A DNA stretch of 21,022 nt. It comes from Ophiothrix spiculata (Eukaryota > Echinodermata > Ophiuroidea > Amphilepidida > Ophiotrichidae). Below are positions 1 through 9,700 of the stretch, one piece after another. Both the position numbers and the translations under genes were made by a program. Positions within the stretch are counted from its first letter, which is position 1; every line of letters starts with the position of its first letter. The stretch lies in assembly GCA_000969725.1 (NCBI GenBank), contig JXSR01S003663.1; one strand, given 5' to 3'. The notes under the pieces were generated by a model. It saw only the letters and a list, made by a program, of their open reading frames with translations, was not told the origin of the DNA and searched no databases.

Positions 1-354
1 AACCGCTCGTTAAAAAACTAATTAATCGGTGACCTGATTTGACCCCAATGTTTTCATCCGACCCTGCCTTCTGTCATGTGAATGGGAGATTTTGCCTGCT
101 GGTAGAAAAATCTGGTGCACCAAAACAACCTTTGAACAGGTTGTTGGACAGGACTTCGGTGTTGGAGTCTCAGCGTTGGTGATTTTGTGCAAAACTTTTC
201 TTAGGACAGGTAATTTTTTGAGCTTTGAACATGTTGAATCCCGGGTTGAAAAATGAGCCGAAAATAAAATCATAAAAATGCTGTGCCATATTTGCCATGG
301 ATTCATGTCTACTTTTGAACATTTACATATCATTGATTTTGAGTGTCTACATAG
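1..354. other. No gene seen
   Basis: A 103-codon reverse-strand open frame (22-333) covers most of this stretch but resembles no family I know and has low-complexity composition. Nothing else stands out. Confidence 0.4.
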
Positions 355-595
355 ATAGAGCTACAGTATTTTTATTTATTAAGTTTGCCTGTGTACTGCA
401 TATTTAACTCTCAAAAGCGTATTGCGTGTGGTCGTTAGCGTTTCACAAGCACTGGAATTTGACCACTGGACTCTGTCACTGTTTGTGAACAAGTTGTTTT
501 CGACACAAACCAGGGACACAACAAGTGCGTTCTCCATTGAAAAACCCTGCGAATAGAAAAACTTAAAGGTGCAATTCATGATTCTGATGTGCTGA
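355..595 (-). repeat. Dispersed repeat, copy 1 (inverted relative to 5120-5330)
   Basis: Read on the minus strand, this stretch aligns with 5120-5330. There is a perfect 18-base block (442-459 against 5224-5241) and shared blocks around GGAGAACG, CTTGTTG, ATGCAGTA and TTAATAAAT. The two copies are diverged. TTAAAGG occurs at 565-571 near one edge, a terminus also seen in other elements here. Confidence 0.7.
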
Positions 596-1135
596 CAACC
601 TCACCTCTTTTCTAGTTAATTTATTTAAAAAAAAGAAGTTTTAATACAACATAAATGTATGCTCATAAATATAATGCTGAAAACGTCACTCTATTTTGTC
701 CATTTGATTTGTTTTCAGCAGGGATGGACATTGGTAAATTTGTTCATACTAGCCAGTCGAGTCAGGCAGGTAACTTTCCAAGGTTACCCGCTAAATTTTA
801 ACAAACTAAACATCTGTAAGGCCAAGTAAAAATAATTATTTGTTTCCGGTACATATTTTGAGAATTTTGCGAAGGAAGGAAGACAACAAATTTTATTTTA
901 CAAAAAACTTTATTGTTTTGAAATTTTGGGACGGAAGGAAGGGAGAAAAATTCATTTTACCAAAATAATTTGTTTCTTTCAAATCACAATTTTCATTCAC
1001 CAAAAACTTCTCATTTAATTTACCAATACTAGTCCTAAAAAAGTTATTTGAAGTGCATTATTTTGATAGAATTTGGTTAAAATCCAAGATGGCCACCCCA
1101 ACAATGTAGTCCTGGCACCATGACTTGACACTATA
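596..1135. other. AT-rich intergenic, no gene seen
   Basis: There is no coding signal. Two related segments of about 65 bases (854-920 and 921-985), each with GGAAGGAAG followed by a TTTA-rich run, look like an old tandem duplication. Confidence 0.45.
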
Positions 1136-1274
1136 GTTGTTGGATTTAATTCGTGAAGGCTTACTCAGAGCCTTGTGGGTACACGCGAACTAGACAACCT
1201 TGAAAATATACGCTCGCGTCAGGGATCACTGCGTTCTTGCTATAAACACGTGTTCACGAATTAAACCCAACAAC
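1136..1274. repeat. Small foldback (22-bp inverted repeats)
   Basis: The arms are 1136-1157 and 1253-1274 and match at 21 of 22 positions (GTTGTTGGRTTTAATTCGTGAA). The 95-base centre is relatively GC-rich. This resembles a tiny MITE; no clear target duplication was found. Confidence 0.6.
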
Positions 1275-1445
1275 AATAAGTCAATATGGTCCATGTGCTT
1301 TCACAAAAGATGTCAAAATGATGATTATAAAATTTAATTTTTGTTTTCTAGAGACCTCATGTATCATTTCAGTGAGTGTTAGGATTGTGCTAGTCCTGGC
1401 ACAATGAGCCCTGTCAAGTCATATGGGAAATTATGTGTGCCGTTA

Positions 1446-1580
1446 GGCCACAAAAAAAATGTTGTGTTGCTCTCAAGTGGAATTTCTGACAAATTGAGTC
1501 GGTCGGTCGGAAAATAATTTGTTTTAAATATTTTTTGAATAGGGTCGGTCGCTGAGGGCAACACAACAATTTTTTTGGCC
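1446..1580. mobile_element. GGCC-ended MITE, copy 1 (Harbinger-like)
   Basis: The ends read GGCCACAAAAAAAATGTTGT and, inverted, GGCCAAAAAAATTGTTGTGT, followed inward on both sides by a TTGC-CTC block. TTA stands directly outside both ends (1443-1445 and 1581-1583). A 3-bp TTA duplication with GGCC ends is typical of PIF/Harbinger-type elements. A longer relative lies at 19975-20284. At 135 bases it cannot code for a transposase. Confidence 0.8.
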
Positions 1581-1711
1581 TTAAAGGTGTAGGTTCCTAT
1601 TTTTGGATGTGTATAATTGACTTAATTGATTGACCTTGACCTCTAAAATGCATTGTGCAAGGTTTCAACCTTGACTTGTGTCTTGTTTTCTCTTGAGAGG
1701 CAAAAGAAAGT

Positions 1712-3501
1712 ATGCAACCCCGGGGATGCAGAGCACACAATAAATACATCTATGACATTGGGCACAGTGAACCAGCCAATGGGAGGAACAAAAAGCTAGG
1801 TGCCTTGATAAAATCAAAGAGATGTGACCAAATGGGAGTGGCCCCCCTGAAAGAGGGTGGTTTTGTTCATGCCGATCCAAAGACCAAGGCTAATATCCTG
1901 AAACGACAGTTCACTTCTGTTTTCTCGAAGGATGATGGGTCACCACTACCAGATCTCGGCCCTAGTAATTTTCCTGACATTGAACCCATCACAGTATGTC
2001 AAAACGGCGTCACCAAGCTTCTGAGGAACCTGAAACCGCATACAGCTTCAGGTCCTGACGAAATCCCAACACGCTTGCTTAAAGAGGCCGCTGAGGAAAT
2101 TTCACCAGCCATTACACTTTTGTTTGAAGCATCCATATCTCAAGGCAGAGTTCCGTCGCAATGGAAGAAAGCCAATATTGTGCCTTTATTTAAAAAAGGA
2201 AGCAGATCAGAGGCAGCCAACTATCGCCCCATCTCGCTCACATCTATCCTTTGTAAGCTCTGCGAACATATTCTGCATTGCGCCATCATCCGCCATCTTG
2301 ACTACCACAATATCCTAACAGACGCTCAACATGGGTTTAGACAACGCAGGTCCTGTGACACTCAGTTACTCCTCACCATCGAAGACCTAGCAAGAGGACT
2401 GGATGAAAGATCTCAAATTGATGTTATTCTTCTCGATTATGAGAAAGCTTTCGATAAGGTCTCTCATCGTCACCTACTGCTGAAGGCTCAACATTATGGA
2501 ATTAGAGGCAGCACACTGGACTGGATTTGTGACTTTCTCCACAACCGATCTCAACTTGTCACCGTAGATGGTCAGAAAAGCAACAAATCGAAGTAACATC
2601 TGGAGTCCCGCAGGGGAGTGTTTTAGGCCCATTGCTGTTCCTCATTTTCATTAATGATCTGCCAGCCTGTGTTTCAACATCCACTACACGACTGTTTGCT
2701 GACGACAACGTTGTCTACAAATCAATCTCCAACTCAGACGATGCTAATGCCCTTCAAGAGGACCTTGATGCCCTTCAAGATTGGGAGTCCAAGTGGCTAA
2801 TGAGGTTTAATGCTAAGAAGTGCCAAGTCCTTCGAGTTACCAACAAGCGTCAACCAATTGCATCAACGTATACCATCCATGGTCACATCCTTGACACAGT
2901 CAGCTCAGCTAAGTATCTGGGTGTTCATCTTGACACCCACTTGAACTTCAACACGCACATTGACATGATCTCCAAGAAAGCCAACAACACCAGAGCCTTC
3001 TTAGCTCGCAACCTGGGTCAATGTAGCCGAAAGATCAAGGAACTTGCTTACACAACATTCGTCAGACCCACAGTCGAATATGCCAGTGCTGCGTGGGACC
3101 CGCATACAGAGAGAAATTCAAAGAAGGTGGAACAAGTTCAGGGAAGCGCAGCTCGCTTCGTTACCGGAATCTATGACAGCAGGAGCAGTGTCACTAGCAT
3201 GCTTAATGAATTGAACTGGCCATCTCTCAAAGAACGCCGCCTGCAGGGTCGCCTGGTCATGATGTACAAGATCTTCTTCAACCTAGTTGACATTCCTAGA
3301 AGCCAATACCTCACCAGCCTGATAACTACAACCAGAGGTCACACTTCACGCCTGGTCATTCCACAAACAAGATCGTCAGTATATACAAATTCATTCTTCC
3401 CCAAGACCATCAGGGACTGGAACAATTTGACTAAAGATCCAGCTGAATATCTCTCCCTGGATGCCTTCAAGCAGGACTTGAAGGAACATGCACTGATGTA
3501 G
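1712..3501 (+). pseudogene. 5'-truncated, frameshifted non-LTR retrotransposon reverse transcriptase
   Basis: Two overlapping-frame blocks form one reverse transcriptase of the CR1/L2/jockey group. Block one (1712-2596) starts at a region like AHNKYIYD and KSKRCDQMGVAPLK, then carries SGPDEIPTRLLK, ANYRPISLTSI, HGFRQRRSCDTQ and motif A DYEKAFDKVSH. It stops after a one-base loss near 2570-2590. Block two continues in another frame with motif B (SGVPQGSVLGPLLF, 2601-2642), motif C FADD (about 2695-2706), AKYLGVHLD, and a C-terminal SFFPKTIRDWNNL ending at TAG 3499-3501. No endonuclease domain or first ORF is present, which is the usual 5' truncation from incomplete reverse transcription. Apart from the single frameshift it is well preserved, suggesting fairly recent insertion. 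Confidence 0.93.
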
Positions 3502-3669
3502 TCTTCTGCATCTTGGTTTTTACTTGCACCGTTGTAAATATTTTGCACCGTATCCAACTTTGTCCTATTCTGCTTGGACGATACGCAACACACACAGTGC
3601 ATTGATCCTCATGTGACGGTTGCACTTCTATGGAAGGAAGGAAGGAAGGATGAGGCTGTTTTGTAAATA
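3502..3669 (+). other. LINE 3' UTR and GGAA tail
   Basis: The stretch after the RT stop codon ends in a GGAA tandem run (3632-3650). Short tandem repeats at the 3' end, in place of poly(A), are typical of CR1/L2-like elements. CAAAAGAAA at 3670-3678 also occurs at 1701-1709, just before the LINE, and is a candidate 9-bp target duplication, though such an A-rich match may be chance. Confidence 0.6.
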
Positions 3670-3863
3670 CAAAAGAAATTAAATAGGTAGCCTATACCAT
3701 TTAATTTTACATTTTGTGCTATATCTCCGAAACTGTAAAGAATTTGGAGATGAAATTTTGGATTCATAATCAGAAAAATATAGGCTTTCATTTGATATCA
3801 AAAATATACTACTTCCGGTTGAGCCCGGGGGGATGAGAATGTGATCGGAACCTACACCTTTAA

Positions 3864-4484
3864 ACTGCCATTTAAGCTTTCTAAATTTGACATGAAATAT
3901 TTGAAAAATAAAAACCCAAATTTTCTTCTTAGCTTAGGCAACATCTTTTAAAAGTGCAGAATCAAATCTAATATAAACCCAAAGATAAAAATGCAACATT
4001 TATTTGAGTGCCCCCCTGCCCCCCCCCCCTGGACTTTGTCTTAAGATGGTCTGTGTATAGACATGCATTAAATGGCAATTTTTCTGCATAGCGTTTGCCA
4101 GTTTTCCTACTTGTCCATTTGTGATTTTCCATCATAGGTAGTAACGTTTACGTCAGTACTGCATAACCAGACATTCCTCCTCAGGAAACCAAGGACACTG
4201 TTGTTGTCTGTTGTTGTCTCCATGTTATTTTATTGCCTGTTTTTACTTCAAGATATGGTTGTGCATCTTAGACAAATTAATTATTGTGTCAATAGTATCT
4301 AGCCAATCCCTATTAACGTATGATTTTTGCAAATATGGGACTAGTATATACTGTTAGTAGGGCCTACTTGAATTGTCCATAATAATTTCAACAATTTATC
4401 CAAATATTTTTTAAAGTATGCCTCAAATAAGAATACAAAGTCATAATCATAATACAATATAAGTATGTGCATAAATTGGGAATG
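3864..4484. other. Intergenic, no gene seen
   Basis: This is AT-rich sequence with a C11 run at 4019-4029 and no coding, RNA or mobile-element signal that I can name. Confidence 0.5.
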
Positions 4485-4640
4485 AACTGATTGGGTATTA
4501 TCGATCTATAGTCGTGGGTTCAAATCAAGTAGTGCCCTTTAAATCATCTTGCTCTCATGTACTACTCTTGTCCCAGGTGTCAAATATGTATTGACATTCG
4601 TCAGTACTGACAAAGTAACACATTTCGCAGAGGAGGTATG
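4485..4640 (+). mobile_element. Possible tRNA-derived SINE remnant
   Basis: GTGGGTTCAAATC (about 4514-4526) fits a Pol III B box (GGTTCRANTC). It is followed after a short spacer by CCCAGGTGTCAAATA, similar to the CCAGGTGTATAAAT segment that I recall from SINE bodies of marine deuterostomes. The A-box half is not recognisable, so this is at best a decayed or truncated copy. Confidence 0.35.
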
Positions 4641-5119
4641 GCAATTCCTGTACCGCAAATACAACAAGTAGTGAAGACATGACCCAATCCCAGGGGTACT
4701 CACATTAACATGGTATACGTACATATGCGTCAGAGACTAGGTTTTAAGGCGCTATAGAGTTTTGCTCCCCTTAATCGCTCCCCTTAATTTTTCTGGGAGA
4801 GTGGTCTAAAGCTCTCCTAAAATTTGATCTGTCTGTAGTCAGTTCCTTTATATTCCTCTTCATTTGCTCCCCTTAAAAACTCCAGGAGAGCTTTTTATTA
4901 CTCTTCTGTTCATTTTAAAACTTAGTCCCTGCTGCGTCTGGTTTATGTGATGGTATTTAGTATACCAATGGGGTGTTTTTTGTCGCAAATGATCGCACGC
5001 CCAATTTGTGAAAATTTGGTGTATATGGGAAAAAAATCACCCAATTTGAATACAGAGCTGTATGCTTTTCTTTAGTATACTGATGGGAGGGAATTTGAGT
5101 CAAAAATAGGTATAGTATT
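4641..5119. other. Intergenic, no gene seen
   Basis: Short repeated phrases occur (GCTCCCCTTAA three times in 4766-4877, and TTTAGTATAC at about 4957 and 5072), suggesting decayed repeats. There is no coding signal. Confidence 0.45.
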
Positions 5120-5330
5120 TTTCACAATTAAATTTCTCCGTTCGCGGGTTTTTTGGAGAACGACGCTTGTTGCTACGGTCGTTTGCGTGAAAGTCGCACG
5201 TATTTACAGCGCGTGATTGGCCTAATTCCAGTGCTTGTGAAGCGCCGACGATCGCGTGCGTTACGCTCGAGTTAAACGATGCAGTATGCAGGGAAATTTA
5301 ATAAATGAAAACACTATATCAGCTATTCTC
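5120..5330 (+). repeat. Dispersed repeat, copy 2 (partner at 355-595, minus)
   Basis: This is the plus-strand partner of the repeat at 355-595. It is more GC-rich than its surroundings and has many CpGs, whereas copy 1 shows the TG/CA changes expected after methylated-CpG decay. That suggests copy 2 is younger or less decayed. No protein is encoded. Confidence 0.7.
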
Positions 5331-5658
5331 ACGAAAGTGACTCCACTTGAGTTGGAAAAATCGAAAAAATGAAGTTTCATAAAAATGTGCTAAATAAACT
5401 TTTATTATTAGCTAGTATGTCAAGTATCATGGAACCACAAAAGTTATGAACACCACTATTCTTATATTTTTATACAAGAACTTTCAAATTTAGCATGTAA
5501 AAGAATAGGAAGAGCTGTCAAACAAGTGCCTGTCCTGCCGTATTTGAGGCAACGATTCAAATTAAGTTGCTTAATTACTTCGAGGAGCAACTCGGGAAGC
5601 CTAAAATTGACATAAGAGATAATTTCAAGGATCTTTGTAATTTTTGTTATTGCATTGG
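5331..5658. other. Intergenic, no gene seen
   Basis: This is AT-rich sequence. A reverse-strand open frame at 5462-5704 has no recognisable product. Confidence 0.45.
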
Positions 5659-6033
5659 ATAACGTAATATACATAACGTAATATACATTTTGATGTTTTT
5701 CCATCAGTTAAATTAAGATGATCACATACATTGCTGGTTATTTTGGCTAAACATGGTCAGGGGATTAAGGCCTATGCCTTGATATGCATAAAGGTAGTCT
5801 AGACTCTTGCATATTTTAGATTTGGTGATAACGTAATATACATGCTTAAAACGGACACAATAAATTTTGGAATATAATTGTTTTTAAAAGCCAAACTTAC
5901 GACCAAACATTTTTAATGTTATGACTTTCAAATGTACACATATGTTAGCCTTCGAGTTGCGCAAAAAGTGTTATGGTTACCGTTCAGTATGATCTTAGGA
6001 ATCGAGATACTACATGGATAACGTAATATACAC
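5659..6033 (+). repeat. Cluster of four ATAACGTAATATAC motifs
   Basis: The 14-base motif ATAACGTAATATAC occurs at 5659, 5673, 5828 and 6018, always in the same orientation. It is followed by AT three times and AC once. The first two are in direct tandem with a 14-base period. The intervening sequence does not repeat. It contains a TTACGT core on the minus strand, like bZIP sites, or could be a transposase-binding iteration. Confidence 0.8.
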
Positions 6034-6717
6034 TGATTTCGCGGAAACCTTATACTTGTTTCTGGTGGCTTACCAGGAAATCCAACTTTCAAAATTGATA
6101 ATTATCTTATATTATTGATGCATTTGGAGAAATAAATCACACGGGCATGAACAAGAAAATGTTTTTTTATGATGTATCTATCACTATAAAATAGATGCCT
6201 CTTGCAAAGACATGCCATTTTTGCCTAATTTGGTGTCTTCTTGAAGCAAAATGACCAAGATAACGGTAAACAAAGTATGGAAAACTATATATGTCCACGT
6301 AGAGCTCACCAAGTACTACATGAATATGAGCATTTTAACTTATTTAAAGCAAAACACAAGAATTTTCAGACCAAAGAACGATATATGGCTACTGGCGCCA
6401 TTTTCGTGAGAATGGCCGATATGGATCATATTCAAAGTCAGCAGGCACACATGTTCACAAACTTTTAAGACCCCAATCGCTCAACCTGTACAAGTATAGG
6501 CTGCCTGTTTTACGTTTTCTTTGTTTTTTATATTGATCATGATATATCACGTTAAAAAATATGTATGTTTTGGTTATCAGCTCAGATCCATCAAATAGTT
6601 TAGCTACAACAAGTATGTAAGCCATTTCATTGACCCAAGTACAAGTCTGTATCATCATAGTTGAGATATTGAATATAGAAGCAGTACATTGCAGCTACCC
6701 AAATCACCAAAGACAAG
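6034..6717. other. Upstream region of SPG21, promoter and 5' UTR expected here
   Basis: No conserved coding signal was found. The open frame at 6241-6468 has no recognisable product. The SPG21 transcription start must lie in or before this stretch. A 5' UTR intron is possible, since acceptor-like AGs occur at 6659-6660 and 6693-6694. Confidence 0.4.
6395..6418 (+). promoter_or_regulatory. Possible promoter motif pair (YY1-like)
   Basis: GCGCCATTTT (6395-6404) is the reverse complement of a YY1-type AAAATGGCGC site, and AATGGCCG follows at 6411. They lie about 310 bases before the SPG21 start codon. YY1-like sites near start sites are common for housekeeping genes. Motifs this short also occur by chance, and no CpG island or TATA box was seen. 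Confidence 0.22.
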
Positions 6718-6795
6718 ATGACATCCAACCTGACCTCGGATATAGCTAATTCACAAGAATACCTCAGCTTTAGAAGCTCTGTTCCACAGCAGAAG
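6718..6795 (+). CDS. SPG21: SPG21 coding exon 1 (residues 1-26)
   Basis: This short exon encodes the divergent N terminus, ending [10 protein letters not shown], which lines up with the SPDYNWFRGTVPLKK stretch of the human protein. It starts at ATG 6718 with an A three bases before it and ends in AAG followed by GTAAGA. The join to exon 2 is phase 0. An in-frame TAG at 6676-6678 rules out a longer coding start in this exon, unless an acceptor such as the AG at 6693-6694 is used for a 5' UTR intron. It was identified by position, frame and weak similarity, so it is less certain than the others. Confidence 0.85.
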
Positions 6796-9700
6796 GTAAG
6801 AGTCAAAATATAGCCAGTCCTAATCAGACTGCAAGATAAAGATTTAGGTATTCAACGAATCAACAACTCTGCATCCGATACGTCGGCGTATTTTTATCAC
6901 GCTCAGGGTGGTTTTGGGGGGTTGGGGGGGTTGGAAAATGACATAATGTTTTTGTTTTTAGATCACATTGAAACCAATGTAAATCTCAATTTTGCTTTAA
7001 ATGTTCTTTTTGCATCAAATTATTTTGTATAATAATTTTTAAACCTCTAATCCATTGGGGTTGCTTAAACAACCCTACTAGTTTTAATGAAATAAATTTA
7101 AACTAAAAACTGTTTCATGTTTACATCGCTAAGGTGCCTATGTGTTATCATGCATGCAACTGTCCTCGTGAACAAACAAGTTTTGGCAAGTTTTTAATTC
7201 AAAAATAGGAATTATGTCATATCATACCTTCTCTGCTTTATCCTATATGAATTGAAGTAGCTCATAATAATTCATTTCATACAGGGGTGTAAGAGTTCAG
7301 ATTTTAATCTGATTTCAGATTTTTTTCATGCCTTCAAAACAGTCATAATTTCAGCTTTTTGGGGGGTTATTTTTAGCCTGTTTTTGGCATTTTGTCACTA
7401 TTATTTCAGATTTTTTTTCAAACATCCACTCACAGCCCTGTTTATATTATCTGCTTTGTGCTTTCAGATTGCTGTTGATGATGACGCCAACAAATACTGG
7501 ACAGTGTACGATGCTGGTCCCAAGAATGTCAAGTGTCCTTTGCTCTGTTTTCCTCCAGTCAGCGGTACAGCCGATATTTACTACAAACAACTCCTGGGAT
7601 TATCTGCACAAGGCTTTAGAGTCATTGCAGTAAGTGATTAAGATTTAAAACCGTTGTTTTTGGTCTAGTTACCTTACTTTTGGGAGTCAATGTAAGCTTA
7701 ATAGAAATGTATAATTAGCACTGCAACCGCCTAGATAGGCCTACACAGCCCAGCTCACGATGTTCATTGTTAAAAGACAGTGCTGGAGGAGAGTAGGGGG
7801 CCTATTGACATTATTAATTGATATGCAAAAGTGTATGTGAGTTGCTGGTCATGGCAAAACTACAGTAGGGCAGTGCATGCCGTATGTGTTGTGTGAGTGG
7901 GGTTACCTTAGCTCGCGGATGAAGATAAGTATCACATGTACCGCCCATTTAGTAATGATCAAATTGTATAAGATGAGGAAGAAAATGGTTGCAGAGATGT
8001 GGTTGTGTGTTTTCCTATGTTCAACAAAGATGCATTAGAGGTGAAGGGACCCTGATGTCATTTTATTGCATCTCAGGTTCAACAAAGCAAGATTATATTG
8101 ATATTGACACAATTTCAGGGCAATAAGTGCTAGATTGTTGGAATGAATGAGTGGAAAAAGTATACTGTAGGTCTAATCAATAAACTTGACCATAACCCAT
8201 GACTGGACCCTTACCCACAAACCATGACCCCAACCTATCCCACTATGACCTAACTGTAACACTAAACCCTAACCCTAGAATTTTGGATGGGACCTATAAA
8301 TGAATACTTGGTTCTAATAAGTTATAAATAGATTTCATAATTTTATATGCAAGGTGCTCTACAAAGTTGTGAAATTTAAGGATCAATATTAATAGTGAAA
8401 CAAGGAACTTATTTAAAAAATTAAAAATTAATATAGTTGAAGTGAACTAGTGGTACATGTAACTATTGTAAGAGTATTTGTATCATTCAGATAAGGATGT
8501 GTATTAAATATCATCAAAACAGGAAACAGAAAATCTTCAAGGCAAATGTCATGACTTACTAATTGATTTCTTTATCCTGTTTCTGGTTTCATTTCTAGGT
8601 TGAATATGCAGTACACTGGACATGCACAGAAATCTGTGAAAGTTTAAGGAAGCTGTTAGACCACATGCAATTAGATAAGGTAAGCATTATTTGTTATAAT
8701 TGCTCCTTCTCTATCTGCTTTTATGAGAATTAAACGAACTTTCAAAACAAGTTTGAAATGAATAATTCGTTATTGTTCTGTTTTTAAATGTGCCCGCCTA
8801 CTGCATAATGCGACTTGAGCATCACACCAGACTACATCATACATGGACACATTATTGTTTTAAATAGCTAGAGCTGGACCAATCATGCACCATAAATATG
8901 TTCATACATCAAAGATATCTTTCAATATAGAGCACCTAAGCAAAAAGTATTGGGAATTAAATGTATACTGACGTGAAAACTTGTCCTCAAGGAACACTAT
9001 ACCTGCTTACATCTTAAAGTCATTCACTGGAGCTACCAAAACCCAGACCCCCCCCCCCAAAAAAAAAAAAGGTAGATTGAGGAATAAAAATGTGTACATC
9101 AAGCAGCAAATCAAAAGTGGTATGCTTTACGTAGACAATGCTTTTGTATGTGACGAGTCACAGGTTTCACATTTGGTGAATGACACTTATTTGACCAACC
9201 CTGTATATTCCTGAAGAAAGAAAGAAGAAAAGAGATAGGTGATTTTTGTATGTCCCTCCTTTAGAGTCGAAGCTTCAACTGATCTTTTATTCGGATTTTT
9301 CAGGTTCATATTTTTGGCGCTTCATTGGGTGCATTTTTGGGACAGAAATTTGCTGAATACACTCATCGAAGTCCTCGAGTGAGCTCCTTAGTCCTATGCA
9401 ATGCTTTTATTGACACAGAAGTATTCCAACAGTCACAAGCATCAACTACGTAAGTATCTGTTTACATAATCCAGGGGGTTTGAGGGTGGGTGGGGTCTTC
9501 CATTATTGAAACCTATATGTCATCTGCAATTATTTCCTTTTGTAAAGTACCTTATTCATCTATACTAGAAAGAAATCCTTTTAGTGTTTTTCCATAAACT
9601 TTGAGTTGAAAATTTGCCAAATTTTTCCATGTTCTCTGTTGCTCATATGCATCCCGCAGCAACAAAAGGATGCAGTTGTTGGCTCCTACATTTTGCTTAT

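Larger units (their letters stand above)
1581..3863. mobile_element. TTAA-bounded element carrying a LINE insertion
   Basis: A perfect 17-base inverted repeat (TTAAAGGTGTAGGTTCC at 1581-1597, its complement at 3847-3863) brackets this stretch. The palindromic TTAA at each outer edge fits TTAA-targeting families; TTAAAGG ends are typical of T2/Kolobok-type MITEs. With the LINE removed, about 110 bases on the left and 200 on the right would remain as the original element. Perfect TIRs with an interior dominated by a LINE imply nested insertion. Confidence 0.6.

Noticed and set aside
22..333. 103-codon reverse-strand open frame at the left edge
   Set aside because: It has no recognisable domain, no splice context, and composition like the surrounding DNA.
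1665..1880. Reverse-strand frame opposite the LINE start
   Set aside because: It is a shadow of the plus-strand reverse transcriptase, which has clear motifs.
7384..7467. Upstream extension of SPG21 exon 2 with a hydrophobic start, as if a signal peptide
   Set aside because: It is the pyrimidine-rich end of intron 1. A clear CTTTCAG acceptor and the match to maspardin place the exon start at 7468.
8267..8276. Telomere sequence
   Set aside because: There are only about two CCCTAA units in a degenerate C-rich stretch, in the middle of an intron.
8981..9214. 77-codon open frame in intron 3
   Set aside because: It runs through the C11/A12 homopolymers (PPPKKKK) and has no family resemblance.
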